Source: Candidatus Pacearchaeota archaeon CG10_big_fil_rev_8_21_14_0_10_32_14
GTDB taxonomy: Archaea > Nanobdellota > Nanobdellia > Pacearchaeales > GW2011-AR1
NCBI GenBank assembly: GCA_002763085.1
Contig: PFCY01000093.1
Span: 17,697-62,087 of the forward strand
Direction: 5' to 3'
Length of the DNA: 44,391 nucleotides
In this document: positions 8,606-16,482 of the stretch, piece after piece
How positions within the stretch are numbered: position 1 is the first letter of the stretch
Layout of the letters: each line of letters begins with the position of its first letter
The notes under the pieces: model-generated
Told to the model about the DNA's origin: nothing
The model's database searches: none
What the model saw: the letters and a program-made list of their open reading frames with translations, nothing else
Position numbers and translations under genes: made by a program

Positions 8606-9461
8606 GAAGAACACTTTAAACCATAATCTTGTGATTATCTATATTGCAGTTTCCTTATTTGCAATTTTTTTTCTGTTTTATCAAGTAATTCAAGATGATT
8701 ATAATTTATCTATCTCAAAGCGATTAAGCACAAATAAAAATTTTTCATTACCGTCAGTCGTTCAAGAGTTTAATCAAAAGCAATATAAAGTTTATGTTAA
8801 AGACTTGCCATATAAAATTGATCCAGAATATAAAAAATCAGTTGACGAGGCAGTTTCTTATTGGGAACAAAAAGAAAATGTTGATTTCGTTTATACGGAT
8901 GAAGAAGAAAACGCTGATTTGATCATTTATTGGGCTAAAGATTTCAGCGTCGGGCATGTCGGTTATGCTTATGAAAATTTAATAGAAATTGGACTTGGAG
9001 ATAGTTATTGTTACAATGACTGGAGACCTTACTCGTATGAATACGTCACTCAAAATATGAAACACGAATTCGGACATTTTTTAGGCTACGAACATTCACA
9101 GGATGAAAACGACATAATGTACTTTCAATCAAAACAAGAATATGATTATACTCTCAATGAATCCGATGTCTTACCTTCGGGATATTATCAATATTATGGA
9201 GTTTGCACATTATACGAAAACACAAAATTATCCATCATAGTTTCATCAGATAAAAATATCGATGTATTGATTGTTCCTTCATATGAAGACTATGAACTGA
9301 TGATCGACGGAAAAAAATATGATTCATACGAAAAATGTTCTTCATCTGATATAAATAATTATTCTCTAATATGTAATGTAAGTGATGAATCAGGCATAGT
9401 TATAATCAATAAATCTAAAGATAATGTGAATTTTTCTATTGAAGTGAGTGAAGAGTATTGA
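8604..9461 (+). CDS. Membrane-anchored matrixin-like zinc metalloprotease
   Basis: A 285-residue protein with an N-terminal signal anchor (about residues 9-29) and an extracellular catalytic domain. The metzincin zinc site HEFGHFLGYEH is at residues 154-164 (His 154, 158, 164; Glu 155), followed by the Met-turn NDIMYF at 170-174. The layout fits small M10 matrixin-type proteases. Cys are few (four or five), all outside the helix, and could form disulfides outside the cell. A 110-residue C-terminal domain of unknown type may bind substrate. A symbiotic archaeon could use such a protease on its own surface proteins or on host protein; that is inference. The promoter is an unusual inverted repeat. 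Confidence 0.88.
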   Translation: MKNTLNHNLVIIYIAVSLFAIFFLFYQVIQDDYNLSISKRLSTNKNFSLPSVVQEFNQKQYKVYVKDLPYKIDPEYKKSVDEAVSYWEQKENVDFVYTDEEENADLIIYWAKDFSVGHVGYAYENLIEIGLGDSYCYNDWRPYSYEYVTQNMKHEFGHFLGYEHSQDENDIMYFQSKQEYDYTLNESDVLPSGYYQYYGVCTLYENTKLSIIVSSDKNIDVLIVPSYEDYELMIDGKKYDSYEKCSSSDINNYSLICNVSDESGIVIINKSKDNVNFSIEVSEEY

Positions 9462-9751
9462 ACATATGAATTATTTTCTTTATTGAATAATTATCACGAT
9501 CTATCTTATAATAAAAGGAAATTTGAAAAAGTTTTAATAATGGTGTATATACTAACACAATAAAATTTATTTACTCGATTGTGTTAAATCAACGACCCAG
9601 TCGCAGCAGAGCTGCGGGGTATAACGATTAAATCAAATAATATACAACCAATAATAAATAATACATTAAATAAAATCTCATTCGACAAATAATAAAAGCC
9701 GGAAACTCCATTGAAAGACAAGTTTAACCTCCATCCGTTCCCCCACAGAAA
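9462..9751. other. Non-coding gap with two inverted repeats
   Basis: No convincing gene lies here. TAACACAAT (9553-9561) pairs perfectly with ATTGTGTTA (9578-9586), and CGCAGC (9602-9607) pairs with GCTGCG (9611-9616) around an AGA loop, with CCC and GGG just outside adding possible pairs. The second hairpin is strikingly GC-rich for this genome. The rest is AT-rich without visible structure. It leads into the candidate RNA that follows. Confidence 0.5.
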
Positions 9752-9784
9752 CTTTTATATATGTATGTACCTATGTATATACAT
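9752..9784 (+). promoter_or_regulatory. Promoter and palindrome before candidate RNA
   Basis: CTTTTATATA at 9752-9761 is a good archaeal TATA box. A perfect 12-base palindrome ATGTATATACAT lies at 9773-9784, where transcription would be expected to begin 22-26 bases downstream. No reading frame follows, which points to a non-coding transcript. Confidence 0.5.
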
Positions 9785-9850
9785 CTGGGTAAGTCCTAGA
9801 GAGGTTTGTGTACCGGAATGGTGCACCTTATATTAAATCTCTAGGGTCCG
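9785..9850 (+). ncRNA. Candidate structured non-coding RNA
   Basis: CCTAGAGA (9795-9802) pairs perfectly with TCTCTAGG (9838-9845). Inside, GTGTACC (9808-9814) pairs with GGTGCAC (9820-9826, one G-U) around GGAAT. The two stacked stems with an A/T-rich internal strand resemble a folded RNA such as an H/ACA-like guide, but I cannot assign a family and see no tRNA, SRP or RNase P signature. The 3' part overlaps the last bases of the convergent DUF3800 gene. Confidence 0.4.
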
Positions 9851-10479
9851 GATAACTTTTGAAAAACCTCCTTCTTCATTACTATCTTAACCTTGATTAT
9901 TTCAATAAATCTTGGATCTTTAAATTCATAATTTCTAAATATTGCCCAAGAAACAAAATCTAAAACTTGTAAACATCCATCATTATAAGAATTTTCATGT
10001 TTGATAATAAACTTATTCAGGTGATTTTTTTCATTCATTGTCTTTTTAATATAATTGTCAAAATCGTCTCTTAATGACCTATTTGATTTAGACTTATCTA
10101 CAACTAAACAAACGGAAGATGTATCAAACGAACATTCGTTTAATATTAAGTTTGAAATATAATTATAGAGTTTATTCTTTTTATCTTTTAAATATTCATA
10201 GACCTTTGATTTTTCTAAAATAATAACAAAAACTTCAGCATTTGTCTTTGTGAATCTCTCTAAAACTTCTATTCTTATTTTGTCGGTGCTATTATTCCCT
10301 TTTATTTCAGGATATTTTTTTAACTCTTTTTTTATTAGCTTCTCTCTTACTTTTTTTATTATTCTTCGTAATGTATAAATCTCGCCTTCATCGCAAGAAA
10401 GAAGAGTTATGATGAAATACTTACTGGATCTCTCTTTAAAACCCAATTCACCACTTTCATCTAAAAAGATATATTTCAT
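9841..10479 (-). CDS. DUF3800 family protein
   Basis: A 212-residue protein with the DUF3800 hallmarks: FLDESGELG at residues 4-12 with Asp-Glu-Ser-Gly, an acidic VVDKSKSNR strand near 126-134, and a C-terminal LQVLDFVSWAI near 171-181. The fold resembles RNase H, with conserved acidic residues likely to bind metal. Members often sit in accessory or defence regions, but no activity is established for this type. It stands alone on its strand, next to the divergent NAD cluster, and its 3' end overlaps the candidate RNA. Confidence 0.8.
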   Translation of the reverse strand: MKYIFLDESGELGFKERSSKYFIITLLSCDEGEIYTLRRIIKKVREKLIKKELKKYPEIKGNNSTDKIRIEVLERFTKTNAEVFVIILEKSKVYEYLKDKKNKLYNYISNLILNECSFDTSSVCLVVDKSKSNRSLRDDFDNYIKKTMNEKNHLNKFIIKHENSYNDGCLQVLDFVSWAIFRNYEFKDPRFIEIIKVKIVMKKEVFQKLSGP

Positions 10480-10576
10480 ATACTATAACAAAAATCCTTA
10501 ATATAAAAAAGTTTATACCTCTCAACCTTATCATTTATCTCACTTAATGTAAATTATACATATACTCTGGAACAAT

Positions 10577-10603
10577 AATCTTTATATTGTGTTTTGTATA
10601 CAA
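10577..10603 (+). promoter_or_regulatory. Promoter and palindrome before the NAD cluster
   Basis: The TATA box ATCTTTATAT (10579-10588) is followed by the perfect palindrome TTGTATACAA (10594-10603), close to the expected transcription start and 32 bases before the ATG. It could be the operator for the NrtR-type regulator encoded at the far end of the cluster; no second copy was seen before that regulator. Confidence 0.45.
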
Positions 10604-10635
10604 TTAGTTATTGTAAACGCAACAATAACAATAAA

Positions 10636-11769
10636 ATGAAAACAAAAAAATTCGACTTCCCTAAGGACCACAAACCATATGCGGATAAGTATTTCTTAAG
10701 GACAAATGATATTTTGAGATCTGAAGGTTTAAATCCTTGGGTGAGGGCACAGGTGTTCATACGAAAAGGTCCTGGCGAAGTCTATGGAATTGATGAAGCT
10801 CTTGCAATTCTTGACAAATATTCAAACTTAAAGAAACATGGAGGAAGAGTTTTTGCTTTGAATGAAGGAGCTCATTACGAAAGTAAAGAAACTTTAATGT
10901 TAATAGAAGCTCACGTTCAGGATATTGTTGAACTAGAAACGATGTATCTTGGAGTGCTAAGTGCTCAAACAAAGAAGGCCAATGATCATAGAGGTGTAGA
11001 TCTTGAAGAAGTAACTCGGCGTATGGCTTAGGTAGTCGAAGCAGCTAATGGGAGACCTGTAACTTATTTCGGAGCTAGACACTGGAGATTCGATGAAGAC
11101 GCTGATATTGCTTACGCAACTTTCAAAGGCGGTGCGGTCGGAACCTCAACGGATATAGGCGCAGCAACATTCGGAAAAAAAGGAGAAGGAACAATCCCAC
11201 ATATTCTCGAAAACGTCATGGCTTACAAATATGGTCTTCAAAATGCCGTCGTTGAAGCTACAAAATCATTCGATAGACACATTGATTCAAATGTTCCGAG
11301 AATCGCATTGATAGATTATGCAAATAGAGAAGACACAGATACACTAAAAGTTGCAGACGCTTTAGGAAATAAATTGAATGCTGTAAGAGTCGATACTTGC
11401 GGAGAAAATGTTATGCAAGGCGGCACTCTCGGAAAATTAGAATATTGGGATGGAAACGGAGTTACAATCTTAGGAGTGGACTCATTAAATCGAGTTTTAA
11501 GAGATGTGAATAGAGAAGATGTAAAAGTAATATTAACAAGTGGATTTGGCGACGTTTCAAAAGTCGAGGCATTTGCATACGCAGAAAAATATTTAGGACG
11601 AAAATTATTCGACGGTCTTGGAGTTGGCGGTATCTTTGAATCACGAATGGCAACGATGGATGTAGTTGCGATAGGTGATGAAAGAGATCATATGATTCCT
11701 ATGTCAAAAGTCGGAAGAGTTTACAGACCAAATCCAAACTTGGAATTAAGACTTGGATGTGGAAAATGA
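10636..11769 (+). pseudogene. pncB: Nicotinate phosphoribosyltransferase, interrupted by in-frame TAG
   Basis: The full frame is 377 codons and would make nicotinate mononucleotide from nicotinate and PRPP, the entry step of NAD salvage. Conserved segments are FLRTNDIL near 20-27, RPVTYFGARHW near 139-149, GAVGTSTDIGAA, PHILENVMAY, and a C-terminal TSGFG...DGLGVGG phosphate-binding region. Codon 132 (11029-11031) is TAG, between TRRMA and VVEAANGRP, with the frame intact on both sides and no other lesion. It may be a recent pseudogene, a read-through codon, an amber-decoded residue, or a sequence error. The ATG at 10636 is preferred because an upstream TTG extension falls within the promoter. 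It overlaps the nicotinamidase-like gene. Confidence 0.82.
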
Positions 11770-12335
11770 AAACAATATTTTTTGACGTAGACACACAAAA
11801 TGATTTTATGAATAAAGATGGAGCTCTCTATGTTACTGGCGCGGAATTAATCAAACCTAATTTAGAACAATTAACTGATTTTGCTAAATTAAATAATATT
11901 CCTGTTTTAGGAAATGTGGATAGACATTTTGGAACAATAGAGTTTAAAGAACGTGAAGGAGAACTTCAAAAATGGGGTGGACCTTTTCCGAATCATTGTA
12001 TGCATGGGGAAATTGGACAATTAAAAATATACGAAACCACTCTTGAACTTGGAAATTTAAAATTCGAAGATTCATATGATAGTGGATTATATATCCCACA
12101 TATGATTTATCATGGATTTCAAGAAACACCTATTCCAAAAAATGTTATTGAACTTTGGAAAACTCTCAATAAAATTAATCCGGTTGAAATCTTGGAAGAG
12201 TTCTGGGCTGATTGCAGGAGAGGAATTGATGATCTCCGTGTAAATAAGGCATTGGAAGAAATAAACTTAGTATATAACGGAAAGAAAAAACCAAAGAAGA
12301 TACAAAGGATGATTGTTCCACAAAAGAATTATTGA
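11766..12335 (+). CDS. pncA: Nicotinamidase-like isochorismatase-family hydrolase
   Basis: A 189-residue member of the cysteine hydrolase family that converts nicotinamide to nicotinate. The N-terminal FFDVDTQNDF (residues 5-14) holds the catalytic Asp, GNVDRHFG near 51 holds the Asp-His metal pair, and FPNHCMHG near 76-83 matches the family's P-x-HC-x-G stretch. The C-terminal third is divergent: the usual ATDYCV around the catalytic Cys is reduced to WADCRRG near 139-145, so activity is uncertain. The chosen ATG overlaps the NAPRT stop (ATGA); an in-frame ATG nine bases upstream is possible. It directly follows NAPRT, consistent with two successive salvage steps. Confidence 0.75.
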   Translation: MKTIFFDVDTQNDFMNKDGALYVTGAELIKPNLEQLTDFAKLNNIPVLGNVDRHFGTIEFKEREGELQKWGGPFPNHCMHGEIGQLKIYETTLELGNLKFEDSYDSGLYIPHMIYHGFQETPIPKNVIELWKTLNKINPVEILEEFWADCRRGIDDLRVNKALEEINLVYNGKKKPKKIQRMIVPQKNY

Positions 12336-12390
12336 GAAACATAGCAAATTTCTTCATAGGATAGATTAATATATTCTGATGTGAATTTTA

Positions 12391-13338
12391 TTGCTCGGAG
12401 GAGAACTATTATATTGTCCAAGAATTACTCAAGTTATAAGTGAGTTGAATATTCATCCGATAATCACAACGAATGGTCATAGACTGAGAGACAAATCATT
12501 TAGAGAAAATTTAGATTACCAAAAAATTAAAGCGATGAATATTAGTTTACCTCATTATGATCACGCTAAAAGAATTGAAATCATGCGATGTCAAGGTCTA
12601 TCAAATCCTGATTTAGAAGAAATTGTGAAGAACATTCCATTGCAGGTAAGAATAAATGCATTGCTGATTAATGGTTATATAGATTCATTGGATGAAGTTC
12701 ACAAGATGATTGAATTTGCAAAATATCATGGAGCGCATTCAATTAAATTTGGAGAAATTACAGGCAACAACGAATCATCACACGACTTTGTATCTGATGA
12801 AGTAATGAGATATAATGTTGAGCATTATTGTAAAATCCCAATTTCAGAAATGTATAAAAAATGCCACGAAATTGGAGGAACCCATTATTATGATAATATT
12901 TCTGGTATTGATGTATATTTCAACTCTGCACCTGATTTCGCATTATCTGGAGGTAGAGATAAAAATGGAAAATATTATCACGCAGTTTTATTTAATGATG
13001 GAATGCAAGGAACCAGATATCATCCTAAACTTCCTGTTTGTCATGCGTATATAGTGAGTGAAAACTTAACCACAAGATTCTTTACTAATCCTATCACTTT
13101 TAGTAAATTTGATGAAAACCGAGACAATCTTTTTGAGTTGTTAGGAGAATTGGTGGATAAAGATTGTACCTTTATTCCCCGTCCCCACGATATTGTTTTA
13201 GCAACTGTATATCAACCCCATGAAAGCCAAATTGCTCAAGAAGACATTTCAAGAAGAACCTTTATGAGAGTAGAATATTCTCTAAAAAAATTCGATAGAA
13301 AAGATAATAGTAAAAACCATTTATTAGATACTGGTTAG
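12391..13338 (+). CDS. Radical SAM-like protein lacking its N-terminal Fe-S motif (5'-truncated)
   Basis: The frame encodes about 315 residues that begin inside a radical SAM core: LLGGELLYCPRI matches the GGEP-type motif and IITTNGHRL the following strand. The CxxxCxxC cluster that should lie some 30-40 residues earlier is missing, and only 55 bases separate this frame from the nicotinamidase. The nearest in-frame ATG (12379) is followed at once by TGA (12382), so a TTG at 12391 would be the start. Either the gene lost its 5' end in a rearrangement or it survives without radical chemistry. The remaining frame is clean for 316 codons, so decay is recent or the product is used. The last 130 residues are not recognisable. 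Confidence 0.6.
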   Translation: MLGGELLYCPRITQVISELNIHPIITTNGHRLRDKSFRENLDYQKIKAMNISLPHYDHAKRIEIMRCQGLSNPDLEEIVKNIPLQVRINALLINGYIDSLDEVHKMIEFAKYHGAHSIKFGEITGNNESSHDFVSDEVMRYNVEHYCKIPISEMYKKCHEIGGTHYYDNISGIDVYFNSAPDFALSGGRDKNGKYYHAVLFNDGMQGTRYHPKLPVCHAYIVSENLTTRFFTNPITFSKFDENRDNLFELLGELVDKDCTFIPRPHDIVLATVYQPHESQIAQEDISRRTFMRVEYSLKKFDRKDNSKNHLLDTG

Positions 13339-13422
13339 AAATATATAAATAGAGATGTCCCTCCTTACTTAATAAAAGAACTGCAGTTGACACTGGGTGG
13401 AATGGAGAGAAGAGAATTTAAA

Positions 13423-14307
13423 ATGAACCCCTCACAAATCCTCATCGTCCCGAAAATATCGAAAGTACAGCATGACATGAGACGGATGAACTTTGATAAA
13501 ATTCAGCTTGTAGAATTTTATAAAAAAGAAAAACTTCATGTTGATCGTATTTTTGAAAGTCATGACAGACAAGTCCACGCACTTGAGACGATAAAAAAAC
13601 ATCTTCCTCATGTTCGTGTTGTAAATAGAAATGAAATAACAAAAGATCTCGTATCAAAGTATAAACTTGTAATCACTTTAGGCGGAGATAATCATTTTCA
13701 GTATGTTTCACATTTTATAAAAGATTCTTTGATTCTTGGAATAAACAACGATCCTGAGCGGAGCGAAGGTGCACTCAATTCAATCACATCAAATGAAATA
13801 GAAAGTGTAATCCCAAAAATACTTGACGATGATTTTAAAATTGAGACTTGGACACGACTGGAAACTTCCGTTGAAGATATAACTATTTCAACTTTAGCAG
13901 TCTCTGAAATTTACATCGGAGAAGAATCGCGTTACACGATGTCAAGGCATCAGTTAATTCATAATAATGACGTTGAAGAACAAAAAGGTTCTGGACTTTT
14001 GATTTCAACTGGTGCAGGCTCGACCGGATGGTTCGATTCAGCGATACGGTATTTACATCCTAATGGAAAAGTCATAAGCCGCGATGCTAAAGAAGTTCAA
14101 TTTCTTCTCACGGAACCTCACAAAGGAAAATTTTCTATATACAAGATGACTCATGGAATAATAAAAGAAAACGATGTCTTTGAAATAATCTCACTCAATG
14201 ATTCTGATGGAGTTTTACTCATAGATTCTCTTGAGAAAATAAAAATAAAAGAAGGATCAAAAATTAAAATAAAGCTCGGAGAAAAACTTAGAGTTGTAAA
14301 TTTTTAA
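13423..14307 (+). CDS. nadK: NAD kinase
   Basis: A 294-residue enzyme that phosphorylates NAD to NADP. The ATP-NAD kinase motif appears as LGGDNH at 86-91, with Asn-His in place of the usual Gly-Thr, as in one NadK-like branch. NNDPERSEGAL follows as the substrate loop, and STGAGSTGWFDSAIR as the second nucleotide-binding loop. An upstream ATG at 13402 is also possible; 13423 starts right at the first beta strand. A TATA box (AAATATATAAAT, 13340-13351) gives the gene its own promoter inside the cluster. The next gene begins one base after its stop. Confidence 0.87.
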   Translation: MNPSQILIVPKISKVQHDMRRMNFDKIQLVEFYKKEKLHVDRIFESHDRQVHALETIKKHLPHVRVVNRNEITKDLVSKYKLVITLGGDNHFQYVSHFIKDSLILGINNDPERSEGALNSITSNEIESVIPKILDDDFKIETWTRLETSVEDITISTLAVSEIYIGEESRYTMSRHQLIHNNDVEEQKGSGLLISTGAGSTGWFDSAIRYLHPNGKVISRDAKEVQFLLTEPHKGKFSIYKMTHGIIKENDVFEIISLNDSDGVLLIDSLEKIKIKEGSKIKIKLGEKLRVVNF

Positions 14308-14308
14308 A

Positions 14309-14758
14309 ATGAAATACATAGAATGTTCAGAGATTTATGTTCCGCGAAATGGAGAGATGCCACTTTTTTTAACTGGAGGAATATCTGAATGTGAAGTTTG
14401 ACAAGAAGATTTAATTGAAAAACTCAAATATTCTGATTTAACTTTAATAAATCCTAGAAGAAAAGATTACGATTTCAACGATCCAAACATTGAAACTCAG
14501 CAAGTAGAATGGGGGTTTGAGCATCTCCATAAGGCGAGGGGCGTTTCATTTCGGTTTCCGCCTCAAACTCTTTGTCCAATCACTCTTTATGAATTAGGAA
14601 AGATATCTGTTGGAAACAAACCACTTTTTATTAGAGTTCATCCTGATTATAAAAGAAAAAGGGATATTGAAATACAGACTGGACTTATAAGACCGGATGT
14701 TAAAATTGTCCATTCGCTTGATGATTTAGTAGAACAGATAAGGGAGTGGGGTCAATAG
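14309..14758 (+). pseudogene. Nucleoside 2-deoxyribosyltransferase-like gene with in-frame TGA at the conserved Trp
   Basis: The frame is 149 codons. It matches the nucleoside 2-deoxyribosyltransferase-like domain: FLTGGIS near 20-26, LINPRRKDYDF near 46-56, a QQVEWGFEHL strand-helix near 65-74, and LCPITLYELG near 92-101. Codon 31 (14399-14401) is TGA in the sequence ECEV-stop-QEDLIEKL, where relatives carry Asp-Trp-Gln, so the stop stands exactly for Trp. Nothing else is broken. It starts one base after the NAD kinase stop and ends in TAG. Explanations are a TGG-to-TGA mutation, suppression, or Trp decoding of TGA. Glycosidic-bond chemistry on nicotinamide nucleosides would fit the cluster, but is inference. 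Confidence 0.78.
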
Positions 14759-14783
14759 TGAAATCTACTCGGGATAATATAAA

Positions 14784-14795
14784 TCTTTAAATATG
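14784..14795 (+). promoter_or_regulatory. TATA box before gene remnant
   Basis: TCTTTAAATATG lies about 20-30 bases before the ATG at 14815, typical of a leaderless archaeal gene. A near copy (CCTTTAAATATC) precedes the regulator gene 133 bases downstream. Confidence 0.5.
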
Positions 14796-14814
14796 AAATC
14801 TCCTCGATAAAAAC

Positions 14815-14953
14815 ATGGTAAAAAACATTTTAGTAAATGGAGCAAGCGGAAGTTTCATAAGCATATGATGTCTTCCAGGAAATAGAATGCTCACCATCAT
14901 CAAAATAATTTCTAAACCTTTAAATATCTTCTCGTTTTTATTACACTATCAAA
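14815..14953 (+). pseudogene. Short gene remnant between the deoxyribosyltransferase-like and NrtR-type genes
   Basis: An ATG behind a good TATA box opens a frame reading MVKNILVNGASGSF, which resembles the start of a nucleotide-binding domain, but it meets TGA after 17 codons (14866-14868). The frame then stays open into the promoter of the next gene. Only the beginning of a protein can be seen, so this is either a decayed gene or a very short leader peptide. The family cannot be named. Confidence 0.35.
14917..14928 (+). promoter_or_regulatory. TATA box of the NrtR-type regulator gene
   Basis: CCTTTAAATATC lies 26-37 bases before the ATG at 14954, giving a short leader. The surrounding bases (CTTTAAATAT followed by TCTCG) resemble those around 14785-14806, so the two promoters may be duplicates or share a regulator site. 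Confidence 0.5.
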
Positions 14954-15631
14954 ATGAAAAAAACAGAATCACTTTCAGACTTTGAGCAACCATCAGTCAC
15001 CGTTGATATAGTTGTTTTTACAATTCGTGATGAAGAATTGAAAATACTCCTTGTTAAAAGAAATCTCGATCCATTCATAGATAAGTGGGCGCTTCCCGGA
15101 GGCTTTGTTCGAATCAATGAGTCGCTTGAAGATGCCGCAAAAAGAGAGCTCGTTGAAGAAACGGGCGTTAAAGATGTTTATTTAGAACAACTTTATACCT
15201 TCGGCGAACCAAAAAGAGACCCGCGAGGGCGTGTAATCACTGTCGCTTATATGGCTTTGATAAATTCTAATGAGATAACACTGAAAGCCTCCACAGATGT
15301 TAAAGAAACGGGTTGGTTTTCAATAAAAAAAATACCCCCTCTCGCCTTTGACCATAAAAAAATTCTATTTTACGCTCTAAAAAGATTACAATGGAAATTC
15401 GAATACACCCCAGTTTCATTTTCCTTGCTTGACGATGAATTCACAATAGGACAAATTCAGAAAATATATGAAATCGTATTTGACAAAGAATTCGACAAAA
15501 GAAATTTTGCAAAAAAAATATTATCCCTCGATATTCTCCAAGAAAAAGGGATAAAAAAAGATGTTTCTCATCGTCCACCCATGCTCTATTCTTTGAAAAA
15601 TAATCTCCCTAAAATAATTGAAATTATCTAA
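14954..15631 (+). CDS. nrtR: NrtR-type Nudix/winged-helix regulator of NAD metabolism
   Basis: A 225-residue two-domain protein. Residues 15-145 form a Nudix domain with a complete Nudix box (Gly 50 to Val 72: G-x5-E-x7-REL-x-EETG), so ADP-ribose or a related nucleotide could be bound and possibly hydrolysed. Residues 150-225 match the winged-helix domain of NrtR regulators, including FTIGQIQKIYE and the RPPMLYSL end typical of that family. Bacterial NrtR represses NAD salvage genes and is released by ADP-ribose. Its place beside NAPRT, nicotinamidase and NAD kinase supports the same role here. Regulators of this type are mainly known from bacteria, so transfer is possible. An ADP-ribose pyrophosphatase is the alternative. 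Confidence 0.85.
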   Translation: MKKTESLSDFEQPSVTVDIVVFTIRDEELKILLVKRNLDPFIDKWALPGGFVRINESLEDAAKRELVEETGVKDVYLEQLYTFGEPKRDPRGRVITVAYMALINSNEITLKASTDVKETGWFSIKKIPPLAFDHKKILFYALKRLQWKFEYTPVSFSLLDDEFTIGQIQKIYEIVFDKEFDKRNFAKKILSLDILQEKGIKKDVSHRPPMLYSLKNNLPKIIEII

Positions 15632-15692
15632 TATATTCGTTAATTCACACATATACTTAAATATTTCTTGATACAATTTCTTCAGATTTAAT

Positions 15693-15881
15693 ATGACAAA
15701 GGAAGAGGATTGGATTAGAGAGTCGGTGACTTTTTTTGTAGCATGGGTTATATGTATGGTCTTATGGTCAATTTGGTTAGAAGGGATATTTATCCCTATA
15801 ATCGGGATAATGACCACATTAGTTTTTGAATTTATACTCCATATATTTAGATTTCTTGAACATGGTACTTACATGGGATAA
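15693..15881 (+). CDS. Small two-helix membrane protein
   Basis: A 62-residue protein with two hydrophobic segments at about residues 10-28 and 29-48, then a short amphipathic tail (FRFLEHGTYMG). It is rich in Trp and Ile. No family is recognised. A TATA box (ACTTAAATATTTC) lies about 30-40 bases before the ATG, and it ends in TAA before the DoxX gene, supporting a real gene despite its size. Confidence 0.55.
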   Translation: MTKEEDWIRESVTFFVAWVICMVLWSIWLEGIFIPIIGIMTTLVFEFILHIFRFLEHGTYMG

Positions 15882-15974
15882 ACAATTCCACAACATTTAA
15901 ATGTATAATTGTCTATAGATAAATATGAAAAAAAATTTAATGATCTCGTTCATTGACAATATAGGATATATAAA

Positions 15975-16415
15975 ATGAGATATGAAAAATATTCAAAACC
16001 TATTTTAAGAATTTCTATGGCGTTAGTGTTTTTATATTTTGGATTTAGTCAAATGACATCTCCGGATAACTGGACTGGTTTTGTTCCTCAAAAAATCGTC
16101 GACTTAACTCCATTCACCGCAACTAATATAGTTATGATGAACTCAGTACTTGAATTGTGTTTAGGGCTTTTCTTGATTTTAGGGCTTTACACAAGATTTT
16201 CTGCATTAATTTTATCATTACATCTATTTGGAATAACAACCTCATTAGGATTTACCCATTTAGGCGTTAGAGATTTTGGGTTAGCATTTGCAACTTTAGT
16301 TGTTTTCTTAAATGGAAAAGATGATTATTGCATGGATAATAAGTTTTTAAGTAAAAAAGAAGTTTCAATACATATTGAAGTACCTGACCATGATCACAAT
16401 CATGAACATAAATAA
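15975..16415 (+). CDS. DoxX-family integral membrane protein
   Basis: A 146-residue protein with four predicted membrane segments (about residues 11-24, 52-71, 74-92 and 98-114). The Arg-Ile-Ser-Met-Ala-Leu start, FLYFGFSQM, and the FRDFGLA-like segment (VRDFGLAFATL) are characteristic of DoxX/DoxD relatives, which are small quinone- or thiol-linked membrane proteins. The C-terminus ends in a His/Asp-rich tail (DHDHNHEHK) that could bind metal. No redox partner lies next to it, so its role is open. Confidence 0.8.
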   Translation: MRYEKYSKPILRISMALVFLYFGFSQMTSPDNWTGFVPQKIVDLTPFTATNIVMMNSVLELCLGLFLILGLYTRFSALILSLHLFGITTSLGFTHLGVRDFGLAFATLVVFLNGKDDYCMDNKFLSKKEVSIHIEVPDHDHNHEHK

Positions 16416-16482
16416 TATTATTAATTCTTATCCATCAGATTTAATATAAATCCTTATAAAGTATTAGTCATATTTAACTAAC

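Noticed and set aside
9785..9850. tRNA, SRP RNA or RNase P RNA gene
   Set aside because: No TTCGA arm, anticodon arm or known conserved boxes; only a generic two-stem fold.
13751..13780. PERSEG-coding bases in NAD kinase as an inserted repeat element
   Set aside because: The peptide lies at the expected NDPxxSxGAL substrate loop of NAD kinases and the bases are not found elsewhere in the window.
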